Shown in pieces: positions 23,257 through 33,239 of a stretch of DNA of 64,000 nt. Both the position numbers and the translations under genes were made by a program. Positions within the stretch are counted from its first letter, which is position 1. Every line of letters starts with the position of its first letter. Under the pieces are notes generated by a model, which was not told where the DNA came from, searched no databases, and saw nothing but the letters and a program-made list of their open reading frames with translations. Source of the stretch: Cristatella mucedo (Eukaryota > Bryozoa > Phylactolaemata > Cristatellidae); NCBI GenBank assembly GCA_009760855.2, contig WPIO01000099.1, positions 1,054,001-1,118,000 of the forward strand, read 5' to 3'.

Positions 23257-23436
23257 CTGAGCCGTGATGGCACACTAGGTAAGGTGGTTGCTTTTCACAG
23301 CTTTGGTCCCGAGTTTGTGGGTTCGAATCCTGTGGTAGGTGATTCTTTGTCGCCGCTGTAAGTGGTGGTGGTAGCCGTAAAGGCTCTTCTGTCACTATAC
23401 AAAAGAGGCTGTTAAATCAGCTATCATTTTTAAGAA
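23257..23436 (+). mobile_element. SINE-B nested in LINE-A
   Basis: GCCGTGATGGCACACTAGGT head, GTGGGTTCGAATCCTGTGG (a good RNA polymerase III box B), then GATTCTTTGTCGCCGCTG and AGGCTCTTCTGTCACTATAC, ending GCTGTTAAATCAGCTA. The LINE-A reading stops and restarts on either side. Confidence 0.85.
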
Positions 23437-24036
23437 GGTGCCACTCCTGACTTGTGTCACGACATCTTCTGACTTTACCACATTTAAATAGTAACTAACG
23501 TCGCATGTATGTATCACAGCATTTAGTGGGTCTATTTTGATTTGACCTTTATGTGCTTATGCATGCTGACACTGCATGCTGCCACTAATCATACTTGCTT
23601 GCTGACCTTGTGCATGTAACCCCTACTCATGTTTTTCTTGTTTATCGAGCATGCTGCCACTAACCATTTGATCGTGTTTCCTTTGCAGCAAATGTAAAGT
23701 GCCCAGAAAGCGATAGAGTTGTCTGATGGTGCTTTATTAAGGGTGTTATTAATATTAGGCCCTATTCAAATGAATTTTATTTATTTATTTATTTATATTC
23801 ATTCAATCTCGTCTTTTGTAGTGTTAGGTGTAGGTGACGTTTCTGTTGAGTTTAGCTCTAGTGGCACCGAGTGGCTTCGTTTGATGCTAGTATTATTAAT
23901 AGTCTAGTTTTTCTGGTTGTTGTCTGCCATATGCACACTTAAGGACTGCTGATAGGTGTAGTCGTATTGTAGCAATGTTGTCGTTTTTCCTATTACTGAC
24001 CATCGAGATTGGTATGAGTGTGTTCATTAGGAAAAA

Positions 24037-24202
24037 TATTAGCTGATTTAGTCGCCTCGTTTGTATAGCGGCAGAAGATCCTGAACGGCTTGTCACTGCT
24101 GCTTGTAGTTGGCAATACAGGATCGCCTACTGCTGGATTGGACTCCACGACCTCGGTCGTGAAGAGTGTGTTGTGTACCTTACCTCCTGGGCTATCACAG
24201 CC
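24037..24202 (-). mobile_element. SINE-B
   Basis: In reverse: GGCTGTGATAGCCCAGGAGG head, GAGGTCGTGGAGTCCAATCC (box B, mutated), GCGATCCTGTATTGCCAACT, ending GGCGACTAAATCAGCTAAT. Confidence 0.82.
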
Positions 24203-24592
24203 TATTTCGTGCTCTTCTTTGCACGCCGAACCAGCTATCACGAATGTGCTTGCTACAAGCTTTTTTGGTGTGCTGCATTGGCGATAGACATGGCTTTACC
24301 CTTGGCTTATCACCCCTTGGATTTGATACTACAAGTAGGCGTGATTCGAGACACCCCATCGACGAGTTTGCACCAGGGGTTCACTCACGGCAAGCTTGTC
24401 GATGCCTAGGAGCTAGCTAGGGTCGGGAATCAGCTCGGTAGAAGTGTCATTACTATCGGTCCCGTCCAGGGTCGTCGGCAATACAGGTCGGTCTGTCGGT
24501 TGATCTCGTGTATATTCACAGCTGCCCTTACCTGTACCGATGCAGGATTGCATGACCTAGATCTGCGTAGGGGGCGGTAGAATAAGACAACA

Positions 24593-24610
24593 GAGAGAGG
24601 GAGGGAGGGG

Positions 24611-24645
<35 letters not shown>

Positions 24646-24651
24646 AGGGAG
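24593..24651. repeat. (GA)n microsatellite
   Basis: GAGAGGGAGGGAGG then GAGAGA and GAGGGA units. Confidence 0.9.
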
Positions 24652-26030
24652 ATGCGCCAGGACAACTTCTTTTCGTGAGGTTTACTGCTCACCCACTGCA
24701 ATGGAATGGGCAGCAGCTGAATGAGGAGCAGCAGCAGCAGCAGCTAGCGCCGAGCAGGGCAGGCTGGTACGTAGTTGAGCTGGTTGCTCAGTTGTCACTC
24801 ATAAATGCCTGAGCGGCTGACAGCACAAATGATCGATGTGTTATTGCCAGGCGATTGCCTGAGCGATTGCAGCTGGTGCAGTCAAGCGTGACGAATGCCG
24901 TGAGATTGGCCGCCGGCCGGCTGACAGAGGTGGGGGTGGTGGTGGTGGATAGCTTGCCTGAAGCAGTCTGGCGGCAGAGAGGGTTTGCAACGTGGCCGAG
25001 CGAGAGCAGTCTAACGGAGGCAAGCCAACACCCACGGTGAGAAACAGCAATTAGTTGCCTGGTTGCAGTGTTTTTACGTTTTTGTTGATTAACCCGTGAT
25101 TGGCCCCTGATTGTTCTCCTTGGTTTGCCATAGTCTGTACCGAGGAGGCAGCACCGCAGGCAGCTGGTCGCCAGTGAGCGAACTGGCTACACCGTGAGCT
25201 TAATAGGTCGTATAGGTATATACTAGAATCTATTGGTAGCATGACAACTTTCATTGTTCGTTGCCAACACGACCCAGGCAATACTGTCGCCTTAGTCACC
25301 CCACCCCGTTAGCTCAAAGTATGTAATTGCACTTAAAACAAGGCCTTGCAGCATCTTTCTGACCGTCCAACGACCACAAGTGATACTGGTTGAGGAGGTA
25401 TGGCTTCCTCGTACTGGGCTAGCAGCTAGGTTCGAGGGATCCTGTTCGACAAATGCGATTCTCAGTTCAAAGTCACCAGCCGAGCTATCATTTCACAGTC
25501 GCCCAGTATTTGTTTCGTATCGTTTTGTATTGTGTTCCGTCGGAGCACCAGGGTGTACGGTGTGAGCTGAGGTTAAGCCAGGAGAAGTCCTGTGGAGACT
25601 GCTTCTCTTTCTGCCAACAACCGTGGGATCCACGTGGGGTGTGTTGATATCAAAGTTGGATGAGCGGAGGAATGAGCCAGAGTTGCTAGCTGCCACTTGC
25701 TTGCCGCTAGGCCCCCCGCACGGAGCGTTGTTGGACAGATTGTGTTCTAACGCGTACGTAGAGAGAGGGGGAGAGAGTAGTGACGATGAGTAGTACATGT
25801 GCACATTCGGGCGTGGCTGTGCAGACGTGAGTAGAGGAGCGGTGACTGAAGTGCAAGCAACCACTTGCAGTTACAGTAATACGGTCGTCTGCCGAAAACA
25901 TCTGAAGTCGGAGCCAAACTTTCTTGCAGCTGAACCAATTAATAAGGCGAAGTTAGTTCCACAAAACTTGCAGTCCTTTAACTTACAAGGAAAACATGAA
26001 TGCTCGTTGGCCCACGTCGGATCTTAGCTT

Positions 26031-26255
26031 GTGCTTATGTGTGCTGACAATGTGCATGCTGCCACTAACCACATTTGCATGCTGACCCTGTGCATGTCAC
26101 CCCTAACCATGTTATTCATTTTGTTTGTTTATCAAGCATGATTTTACTCACCATTCAATTGCATTTCCCTTTGCAGCAAATGTAAAGCGCCTAGGGAGAG
26201 ATTAAGTTCTCTGAGGGCACTTTATCAAGTGCCGTATTCTTATTATTATTATTCT
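26031..26255 (+). mobile_element. LINE-A 3' UTR fragment
   Basis: GTGCTGACAATGTGCATGCT, CATTTGCATGCTGACCCTGT, hairpin, then TTATTATTATTATT. About 220 bp, 5'-truncated. Confidence 0.87.
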
Positions 26256-26586
26256 CCGCCTTACAAAGGCAGCCTGGGTCTCGTCAGGCTGAACGGACAT
26301 TTGCTTAAATGTTGCCACACTTGTTTGAGTTTGAACAAAGGGTAAGTGGTTTGTGGATGGATTGCGCTGGTGGGTCCCTCTTCGTCGTGCTTACGAAGTC
26401 GATTTTTACCTTTTTTCATTGATACAGCAGTAGCATCGATAGGTGCCTAATCTTCAACGAGCACCTCTGATCATTGGCCAATCCTTGAACTGCTCTGTGT
26501 GAAAGACACTAGGCAACCGTTTGATTCAGGAAATACAGTCCTTTTGCATTTTACGAGGAGAATGGTAGCTGTCGTGCTCTCTTTAT

Positions 26587-26720
26587 GCCGAGCTGGTTTG
26601 GTCCAGTGGTTAAGGTGCTCGCTCCGACCAAGGCCTGGCTGAGGTCGTGGGCTCGAGCCCTGAGGCATATGTGAAGCGCCTGAATAGAGATTAAGTTCTC
26701 TTGGGGTGCTATATAAATGA

Positions 26721-26759
<39 letters not shown>
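26587..26759 (+). mobile_element. SINE-A, full length, best example
   Basis: Head GGTTTGGTCCAGTGGTTAAG (box A), AAGGCCTGGCTGAGGTCGTG, GGGCTCGAGCCCTGAGG (box B), body GAAGCGCCTGAATAGAGATT, AAGTTCTCTTGGGGTGCTAT, AAATGA, then 13 or so ATT units. The 3' half mirrors the LINE-A end. Confidence 0.92.
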
Positions 26760-27264
26760 GTGCTCGCTTTGAATGATTCGACTGCTGCCACCTTGCTAAT
26801 ATCGTTGGTTGATTGAGGCTCAAGTCAACTGAGCTGCCCCTTTCCATGTCAAGTGCTGGTGGCCATTGCTCTTTTCGGTCGCTCTTCAGGTTTTGCTCGC
26901 CGACTGCTGTCACTGACCTCACTGCCCTCCAAAGAGGAGACACCTCTATAATGAACGGATTCCTATTTAGTGAGAAGGATATTGATATCACACAATGCTG
27001 AGGAGCAGGTTGTGCAACTGCACACTGGAAGGGGGCAAGGAGGTCGGATAGATTAGCTGCTGCTCTAGCAAGTGAAATGACCTGCAAGCCTGTGCATCTA
27101 GGAATCAAGTCGATGCTGCCATTCATAGAGAGCCTTCGAAGCTCATAGAAGTGGTGTCATGTGGCAGCCATGCCGTCGTCCACAGTTTCGATCTTGCCTG
27201 CTGCATTTTATTAATGCTGCAAACTATCAAGAGCATAAGTAAGTAGGTAGTTCTAAATAGCTTG

Positions 27265-27480
27265 AGTTGCAATAATCAGAAGAGCGATGTCAAAAACGTG
27301 TTAGCATGTTTTGCTGTTGAACCCTTATGTAACCAGGCCTTGGTTTTGGCAATGTTCCTTAGCTGAAAGCAGGTCGAATTGATAGTAGAGCAAATTGTGC
27401 TCATCCAGTGACTAAATCGTTTTGGAATAGTGGCTCGACTACGGGCCAATATTGCATGCATGCTGCCAGCTGAACCTATC
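27265..27480 (-). mobile_element. LINE-A fragment, old
   Basis: In reverse: STICSTINSTCFQLRNIAKT corresponds to the HISSTVKSAYFQLHNIAKI block of the family. Strongly diverged. Confidence 0.65.
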
Positions 27481-27484
27481 TTGA

Positions 27485-27640
27485 AGGGCCTGGCCTGTTG
27501 GTCTTAGCTGGGGGGGGGGGGTCGTGGTCTTGCCGACCCTAGTCGCAGGTTCGAGTTCTTTAGTACTCAATCCGGTAGCGATAGTTATGAAACCTCTTCT
27601 GCCGCTATATGGATAAGGCTGTTACATCATCTGACCTTTT
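27485..27640 (+). mobile_element. SINE-B, diverged, with poly-G
   Basis: TTGGTCTTAGCTGGGGGGG, GTCGCAGGTTCGAGTTC (box B), then CCTCTTCTGCCGCTATATGG and GGCTGTTACATCATCTGA. Confidence 0.7.
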
Positions 27641-27863
27641 TAATTTCAACTTCTGGTAGAACACTAGGTTTGACGATGACAATCAAGTTAGTTTTACCAC
27701 TGTAAAGCACCTGAATGTTAGTCTTACCATTGTAAAGCATCTGAGTGTTGGTAGCGATCCAAACGTGAATATCGTCGAGGCAAGATATAAAGGAGTGCAT
27801 TGAATTGGTTGAGGAGCAGGGCTTTGAAGGATGTACAATAGGTAGAGCTTGGCATATCAAGTG

Positions 27864-27909
<46 letters not shown>

Positions 27910-27990
27910 GAGAATACAAAGAATAGGGCCCAAGTGCATTATTATTATTATTATTATAGATAATACAAAGAATAGGGCCCGAGATAAAAC
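27641..27990 (-). mobile_element. LINE-A fragment with internal (ATT)n
   Basis: In reverse: a LGPILCILYN-like piece ([12 protein letters not shown] in the family), an ATT array (27867-27908), then HSFISCLDDIHVWIATN. A 27 bp segment with AATACAAAGAATAGGGCCC is duplicated at 27911 and 27962. Confidence 0.65.
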
Positions 27991-28098
27991 CTAATTACTG
28001 ACGGCAGTTTACATCTACACTTTGACATTAGCAGATAATGAATCTGAGCCGGTTTAGTGCTGCTAGTAATACCTTAGCATGTCAACCCTCAGGAAGCA

Positions 28099-28230
28099 TC
28101 TGGCCTGGTTTGGACCTTTGGTGCTTGCTTTTAACGACCAAGGTCGTGGGCTCGAGTCCATCGACATATTTGAAGCACGTGGAGAGACATTAATCTCCTT
28201 GGATGCTAAATAAATGAGCCATAAATATTT
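28099..28230 (+). mobile_element. SINE-A, diverged
   Basis: GGCCTGGTTTGGACCTTTGG, ACCAAGGTCGTGGGCTCGAG (box B), then GAAGCACGTGGAGAGACATT and an AAATAAATGA tail. Confidence 0.72.
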
Positions 28231-28234
28231 ACGT

Positions 28235-28313
<79 letters not shown>
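28235..28313. repeat. (CA)n microsatellite
   Basis: About 39 uninterrupted CA units. Confidence 0.97.
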
Positions 28314-28314
<1 letters not shown>

Positions 28315-28467
28315 ACATCTGGTTGTCAATTTTGTCGATTGCTGTGTAGATCTACAAGAACCGCCGTAGAGGCCCTACCCTGATTAGCTTTGATCCAAAT
28401 GTCGTTTTAGCTCCCAGGGTATAGCAGTTATTTTTCCAGTTAGCTCTCCATCCCGATCAGCACCTGA

Positions 28468-28511
28468 ACGTGTGAGTGAGTGTGTGTACGTGTGTGTGTA
28501 CGTGTGTGTGT

Positions 28512-28584
<73 letters not shown>

Positions 28585-28628
28585 TGTACGTGTACGTGTA
28601 CGTGTACGTGTACGTGTGTGTGTGCTCG
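28468..28628. repeat. (GT)n with (TACGTG)n ends
   Basis: GTGTGTACGT units, about 30 GT, then seven TACGTG hexamers, each containing the palindrome ACGT. Confidence 0.95.
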
Positions 28629-28715
28629 TGCTTGCTTGCTGCTCAAAGAGAGAGGGTGAAAGAAAAAGAAGTAGCAAAACTGGAAGGCACGGAGAATTAA
28701 AGGCACAGAGAACTA

Positions 28716-29148
28716 TGTGAGGGAACATGACTCTTGCAGCCTGCTAGCACTGGGCAGAGACCTTGCAAGCTCTCAGCCCAGACTGCCTAAGCAGCCGCAA
28801 GCTCTCGACCTGTGGAAGTGCAGACTCGGCAGTCCTGCCCAAATCAATGCATTGGCGGCATCTGTGGGGACATTCATCTACCACAAACTGCCGTCAGCTG
28901 TCGGGCGGGTTCGGAATAAACAATGGCCCGACAGTTCGAAAAACAACACATGCAGGAGATATAAGTGCTGCCGATGGAGTACAACGGGAGGGGAAGGGTA
29001 GACCCATCGATGCCGGCAGCCGTCTAGTGTGTGAGTAGACTGGGTTTGGCCGGTGTAGTGAAATAAATGTTTTGGTGTTGGAGCCAGCAGACTTGTTACT
29101 CGGTCGCGCTACCCAGCCTGACGACAGGTCGTGCGGAGGGCTGTCACA
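28716..29148 (+). mobile_element. Solo LTR (433 bp)
   Basis: Begins TGTGAGGGAAC and ends GGCTGTCACA, so the ends are TG...CA with the inverted repeat TGTGA/TCACA. The five bases AACTA occur immediately before (28711-28715) and after (29149-29153). AATAAA at about 29062 followed by a TTTTGGTGTTGG-rich stretch fits the R/U5 polyadenylation region. No internal retroelement sequence is near, so it is a solo LTR left by recombination. A 5 bp duplication suits Ty3/Gypsy-, BEL- or Copia-type elements; the superfamily is not resolvable. Confidence 0.85.
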
Positions 29149-29819
29149 AACTAATTAGAAGGACGAGCTGGAAATAGCGTGAGATGGAGATAGACTGGAG
29201 ACAGAAATTGCAAATGGGAGGCCTAAATAACTTTTCGTTTGGCTGTGCCTCTACCGTCAAATTCTGCCACTATCGTGCCTCTAATTTTAATTCTCCCAAA
29301 GCCTGGCACGTACTGCCCATCTAACGTCACGACTTTCTTGGCTTAACACATTGAAGAAGCAAAGATTTCACTTGCTCCTTACATCATTCGCTGTTTGCAT
29401 GAATTGTTCTGTGTGCTTTTAGCACAAAAGCCGTGATATCAGTAAACCATTGACATGCTGTCCTTCCAGCTTACAATTATGATTATTAAACTACCAAGAG
29501 AGAGGTTCATCTCCAGGAGGTTTCATTGTAGTTATTTTTCTGCATAGCCTTATAGGTCATAGCCGGTTCAAGGGCTCATGGCTGTGGATTGTTTGATCAT
29601 TACTCCATTGAGCTGTGCTTAGCTGCTGCTTCCAGTTGGGCTTGTGCTGCAGGCTTTGGTAGGCTGGCCGAGGAAGGTTATCTGTGCTTGCAACCAGAGT
29701 GTGAGCAGAATGTAACCTGCTTGCAAGTCACGGCCATATACCATCTCCATAGACAGTAGCTTCATTTAGTTATTCGCTGCAGGTTTGTGCACCTGCTCTG
29801 CTACGTCGGCCCGATTTCT

Positions 29820-31370
29820 ATGGCAGCTGCCAGCGATCAGCTGCCATCGATCGTCCCTGACGTCGATCCAAGGTCACAGTCCGACGACCGGCCCGTGTTA
29901 AGCTCTGCCGAGGATGGCGCCCCCACCGGCGGTCCGACGCTCTCTTTGGTAATGGGGACGCCGCCTGTGGCGTGCGATCTGTGCGGAGAGTCGTTCTCCA
30001 GCTCGATCGGCCTGGTGCAGCATGCGCGCTTGCACGATGAAGGGCGGCAGCACGTGTGCACGCACTCGGGCAAGCGGTTCAAGGCTCGCAGCAATCTGCA
30101 GAGACACGTGCAATCGCACATGGGCGAGAGGCCTCACGAGTGCGCCCAGTGCGGCAAGCGGTTCGCGGACTCGGGCTGCCTGAGGCGGCACCTGAAAATG
30201 CATGCCGGCGAGTGGCTGCACGCCTGCAATCATTGCGGCAGGCGGTTCTTGCAAGCCAACGAACTCAAGAGCCACCTGCGCACGCACGCGGGCGAGAGGC
30301 CGCACGCCTGCAAAACGTGTGGAAAGCGCTTTTCCAGCGCCAGCATGCGGCTGTTCCACATGCGCATGCACACTCGCAAGAGGCCACTCGTCTGCAAAAC
30401 GTTCGGCAAGAGTTTTGGAGTGCCCGGCAGCCTGCTGCGACACTTGCAAGTGCACGCCGCCGACGAGAAGCCGCACGCGTGCGCACAGTGTGGCAAGCGG
30501 TTCTTACGACTGAGCAACTTGACGTCCCACGTGCGCACGCACACGGGCGAGAAGCCGCACGCGTGCAAAGTGTGCGGTAAGCGGTTTGGAGACGCCAGCT
30601 ACCTGCGGAGGCACGTGCGCACGCACACCGGCGAGATGCCGTACGCTTGCAATCATTGTGGCAAGCGGTTCGTGCAGGCCAGCGCGAGGACATACCACGT
30701 GCGCACGCACACGGGTGAGAAGCCGCACGCGTGCGCACAGTGCGGCAAGCGGTTCTCGCATCCCAACAGCCTGCGATACCACGAGCTGACGCACGCTGAT
30801 GATGCAGCGCACGTCTGCAAACTATGCAGCAGGCGGTTTTGGGTGGCTAGCAGGCTGGAGAGCCACATGCGCAGTCACACGGGCGAGAGGCCGCACGGTT
30901 GCGACTACTGTGGCAAGCGGTTCCTTGACGCCAGCTCGCTGACAAGGCACGTGAGGACACACGCACGCGAGAGGTTGCACGTCTGCGACCAGTGCAGCCA
31001 GTCGTTCACTGCTGCCAGCTCGCTGAAGAGACACTTGCTTGTGCATGCTGGCGAGAAGCCGCACGTGTGCGCTCATTGTGGCAAGCGGTTCTTGAGCGCC
31101 AGCAATCTGACGAGTCACGTGCGAACGCACACGGGCGAGAGGCCGCACGTCTGCACTCATTGCGGCAAACGATTCGTAAGCTCCAGCAATCTGACGAGCC
31201 ACGTGCGAACGCACACGGGCGAGAGGCCGCATGCCTGCGAACTGTGCGACAAGCGGTTCGTGAACCCGAGCAGCCTGCGCAGGCACTTGCGCACGCATGC
31301 CGCAAAGATGCAGCACCGAATCAGCGACGAATGTCAGCAAGCCGTCCTCACCGGCCCCGCGGCCCAATGA
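29820..31370 (+). CDS. ZNF1: C2H2 zinc-finger protein, 16 finger units
   Basis: 516 codons from ATG 29820 to TGA. The exon begins at 29783 after the acceptor TTATTCGCTGCAG; I chose this ATG because no in-frame ATG lies between the acceptor and it. Residues 1-50 are polar, with no KRAB, SCAN, BTB or other known domain visible. From about residue 51 come 16 C2H2 units of 28 residues with TGE(R/K)PH linkers, almost without spacers. Unit 2 (CTHSGKRF) and unit 6 (CKTFGKSF) have lost the second Cys, and several linkers (AGEW, TRKR, ARER) are changed. The family binds DNA in the nucleus, usually to control transcription. The run of fingers to the C-terminus and the two degenerate units suggest relaxed or shifting target choice. 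The first exon is inferred at 20138. The last units (12-16) and the 3' UTR match ZNF2. Confidence 0.9.
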   Translation: MAAASDQLPSIVPDVDPRSQSDDRPVLSSAEDGAPTGGPTLSLVMGTPPVACDLCGESFSSSIGLVQHARLHDEGRQHVCTHSGKRFKARSNLQRHVQSHMGERPHECAQCGKRFADSGCLRRHLKMHAGEWLHACNHCGRRFLQANELKSHLRTHAGERPHACKTCGKRFSSASMRLFHMRMHTRKRPLVCKTFGKSFGVPGSLLRHLQVHAADEKPHACAQCGKRFLRLSNLTSHVRTHTGEKPHACKVCGKRFGDASYLRRHVRTHTGEMPYACNHCGKRFVQASARTYHVRTHTGEKPHACAQCGKRFSHPNSLRYHELTHADDAAHVCKLCSRRFWVASRLESHMRSHTGERPHGCDYCGKRFLDASSLTRHVRTHARERLHVCDQCSQSFTAASSLKRHLLVHAGEKPHVCAHCGKRFLSASNLTSHVRTHTGERPHVCTHCGKRFVSSSNLTSHVRTHTGERPHACELCDKRFVNPSSLRRHLRTHAAKMQHRISDECQQAVLTGPAAQ

Positions 31371-31654
31371 CGTAGTGTATGCGTCTACAGGCGCATGGCG
31401 CTCCCGTGCGCTTGCAGGGCAGCTTCAGCCGGTTCTCGGACCCCGGCAGCCTGCCGTGTAAGCTTGTATCCATGGGGATGGCAGGCTGCACGCCTGCTTG
31501 TCGCTACGAACCGTGCTGTCGATGCCCGGCCAGTGCTTGCTGAACCTTGAGCTTGTGCTGGAACATCAACCGTTAGACTGTTATCGAAAGCCGACTGATC
31601 AGTCACTGAAAAGTCGCAATTAGCCAACAAGCAATTTGAAAAAAAGTATAAAAT

Positions 31655-31660
31655 AATAAA
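31655..31660 (+). terminator. ZNF1 polyadenylation signal AATAAA
   Basis: AATAAAGCTGACCCGTCTCA, 285 bp after the stop codon, shared in place with ZNF2 (45852). The intervening 3' UTR aligns between the two genes. Confidence 0.8.
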
Positions 31661-31724
31661 GCTGACCCGTCTCAGAGAAGGCTTGCAACAACTGCAAGCA
31701 GTTTCGAACAGAAATATCACGAGT

Positions 31725-32055
31725 TTACCTGCTTATGCCTGCTGACACTACATTCTGCCACTAACCATATTTGCATGCTGACCATGTGCATGTCACCTGC
31801 ATGATGAGCTTGATTTGCTTGGTAAACAACATGAATAATATGGTTAGGGGTGCACAGCGCCAGCATGCAAGTGTGCTTAGTGGCGGCATGCAACAGTGTC
31901 AGCACGCATATGCACAGAAAGGACGAATCACAGGGACCCACTAAATGCTGTCATAAATGGGTGAGTTTTTAATTTCTTTTTAAATGTGTTCAAGTCAGGG
32001 GATGGCGAGACGGAAATTGGGAGTGAGTTCCATCCAGGCTTTGGGAGCATACGAA
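31725..32055. mobile_element. LINE-A pieces in opposite orientation
   Basis: 31725-31798 is plus (GCTGACACTACATTCTGCCA, CATTTGCATG-like). 31799-32055 is minus (ATGGTTAGGGGTGCACAGCG, GGACCCACTAAATGCTGTC, GTTCCATCCAGGCTTTGGGA). Start of a transposon block inserted 3' of ZNF1. Confidence 0.78.
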
Positions 32056-32440
32056 CTAGCTGAACTGCTGCTGCACCAGTTTCAGCCTCTTCGAGCCCTC
32101 AGGTCCGGTGTGGACAATAAGTTAGCTGTTTCCTTCCTCCGCTTAAAGACCGTTGGCGATAGAAGCTTTAGCTCTGCAGGTCCTAGACTGTGGAACTCGC
32201 TTCCACAATTCTCATGCAACGACAACCACTCTCCTGCTGCCGACTATGGCTCATCCTGTTCAGCGGTACTGAGCTGCTACTTCTGTGCTACTCACTACCT
32301 CAACTGCTCTCCTGACTCTGCTATGCTTCCCACTTCCTCTTTGTTTTCGAGAGACGAAGTCAGTCGGCTACCGAATGCGAACCGAAAGCCGCTTAGGCTT
32401 TGAGTGTGCTATACAAAACTCTCCTGCGTAACACCCACAG
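32056..32440 (+). mobile_element. LINE-B copy
   Basis: AELLLHQFQPLRALRSGVDN, LKTVGDRSFSSAGPRLWNSL, then the tail with GAAAGCCGCTTAGGCTTTGA. Confidence 0.86.
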
Positions 32441-32580
32441 GTTTGGTCTAGCGGTTAGGGTGCTCGCCCCGACCAAGGTCTGACTGAGGTCGTGGGCTCG
32501 AGCCCCGAAGCATATGTGAAGCACCTGAATAGAGATTAAGTTCTCTTGGGGTGCTGTATAAATGAATTATGAATTATATA
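32441..32580 (+). mobile_element. SINE-A
   Basis: GTTTGGTCTAGCGGTTAGGG, GAGGTCGTGGGCTCGAGCC, GAAGCACCTGAATAGAGATT, AAGTTCTCTTGGGGTGCTGT, then TGAATTATGAATTAT. Confidence 0.9.
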
Positions 32581-32639
32581 TTTTTTTAATTATATTTAGT
32601 CTTTATAACTTTGTGGATTTACAGACTGAGATACACATG

Positions 32640-32782
32640 CCGATCTGGTTTGGTCCAGCGGTTAAGGTGCCCAACCCGACCAAGGTCTGGCTGAGGTCGT
32701 GGGCTCGAGCCCTGAGGCATGTGTGAAGTGCCTGAATAGTGATTAAGTTCTCGTATGGCGCTATACAAATGAATTATATTTA
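32640..32782 (+). mobile_element. SINE-A
   Basis: CTGGTTTGGTCCAGCGGTTA, GAGGTCGTGGGCTCGAGCC, GAAGTGCCTGAATAGTGATT, GTATGGCGCTATACAAATGA. Confidence 0.9.
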
Positions 32783-32785
32783 TAA

Positions 32786-32934
32786 TAATATAAAAATAAT
32801 AAAATTTATTTGTTTAGTGCCCCCAAATAACTTGATCTCTATTCAGGCGCTTCACATATGCCTTGGGGCTCGAGCCCACAACCTCAGCCAGACCTAATTC
32901 GGGGCGAGCACCTTAACCACTGGACCAAACCTAT
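32786..32934 (-). mobile_element. SINE-A, tail to tail with the previous copy
   Basis: The complement of the same family: TTTGGTCCAGTGGTTAAGG, GGTTGTGGGCTCGAGCCCC, GAAGCGCCTGAATAGAGAT. The two tails meet in an AT-rich joint at 32775-32810. Confidence 0.9.
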
Positions 32935-32949
32935 TTACATACATACTGG

Positions 32950-33115
32950 CACGGTCTCTAAAGGATTGGAGGTTTGTACGAAGTATAGGTAAACAGTTGA
33001 ATCATTGAGCATGCTACTTCTAACCATTTGATCATGCTTCCTTTGCAGCAAATGTACAGCGCTAAGAGATTGAATTCTCGGACGGTGTTATATAAACATG
33101 TTATTATATTTTAAT
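32950..33115. mobile_element. Short LINE-A pieces
   Basis: 32950-33003 is minus (CACGGTCTCTAAAGGATTGG). 33006-33115 is plus (GCATGCTACTTCTAACCATT, GCAGCAAATGTACAGCGC, hairpin remnant). Confidence 0.72.
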
Positions 33116-33239
33116 ATAAGGATTCCGGCGAGGGAGACATTTGGGACTTACTGAAGCTGCACAGGGACATCCTACAAATGTGCTGCTATGCTTACTGACA
33201 GCTTCCGAGCAGTAAGTCACATTAAATAAGGGATGATGG

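Larger units (their letters stand above)
22490..23750 (+). mobile_element. LINE-A copy carrying two nested insertions
   Basis: Begins with FIKLNYDTTNLLVMGKP and resumes near 22990 with the RT C-terminus ([37 protein letters not shown]), resumes again at 23437, and ends with the hairpin at about 23690-23740. It is interrupted by a minus-strand LINE-A (22570-22985) and a SINE-B (23257-23436). Confidence 0.8.

Noticed and set aside
26600-26670. tRNA gene candidates (boxes A and B)
   Set aside because: The heads of SINE-A and SINE-B contain polymerase III boxes but no closed acceptor stem or proper cloverleaf, and the same head recurs with a fixed tail in many copies.
29898-31367. Long open frames antisense or in other frames to ZNF1
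   Set aside because: The periodic finger codons keep the shadow frames open; similar shadows lie over ZNF2 and ZNF3. No separate motifs or start context.
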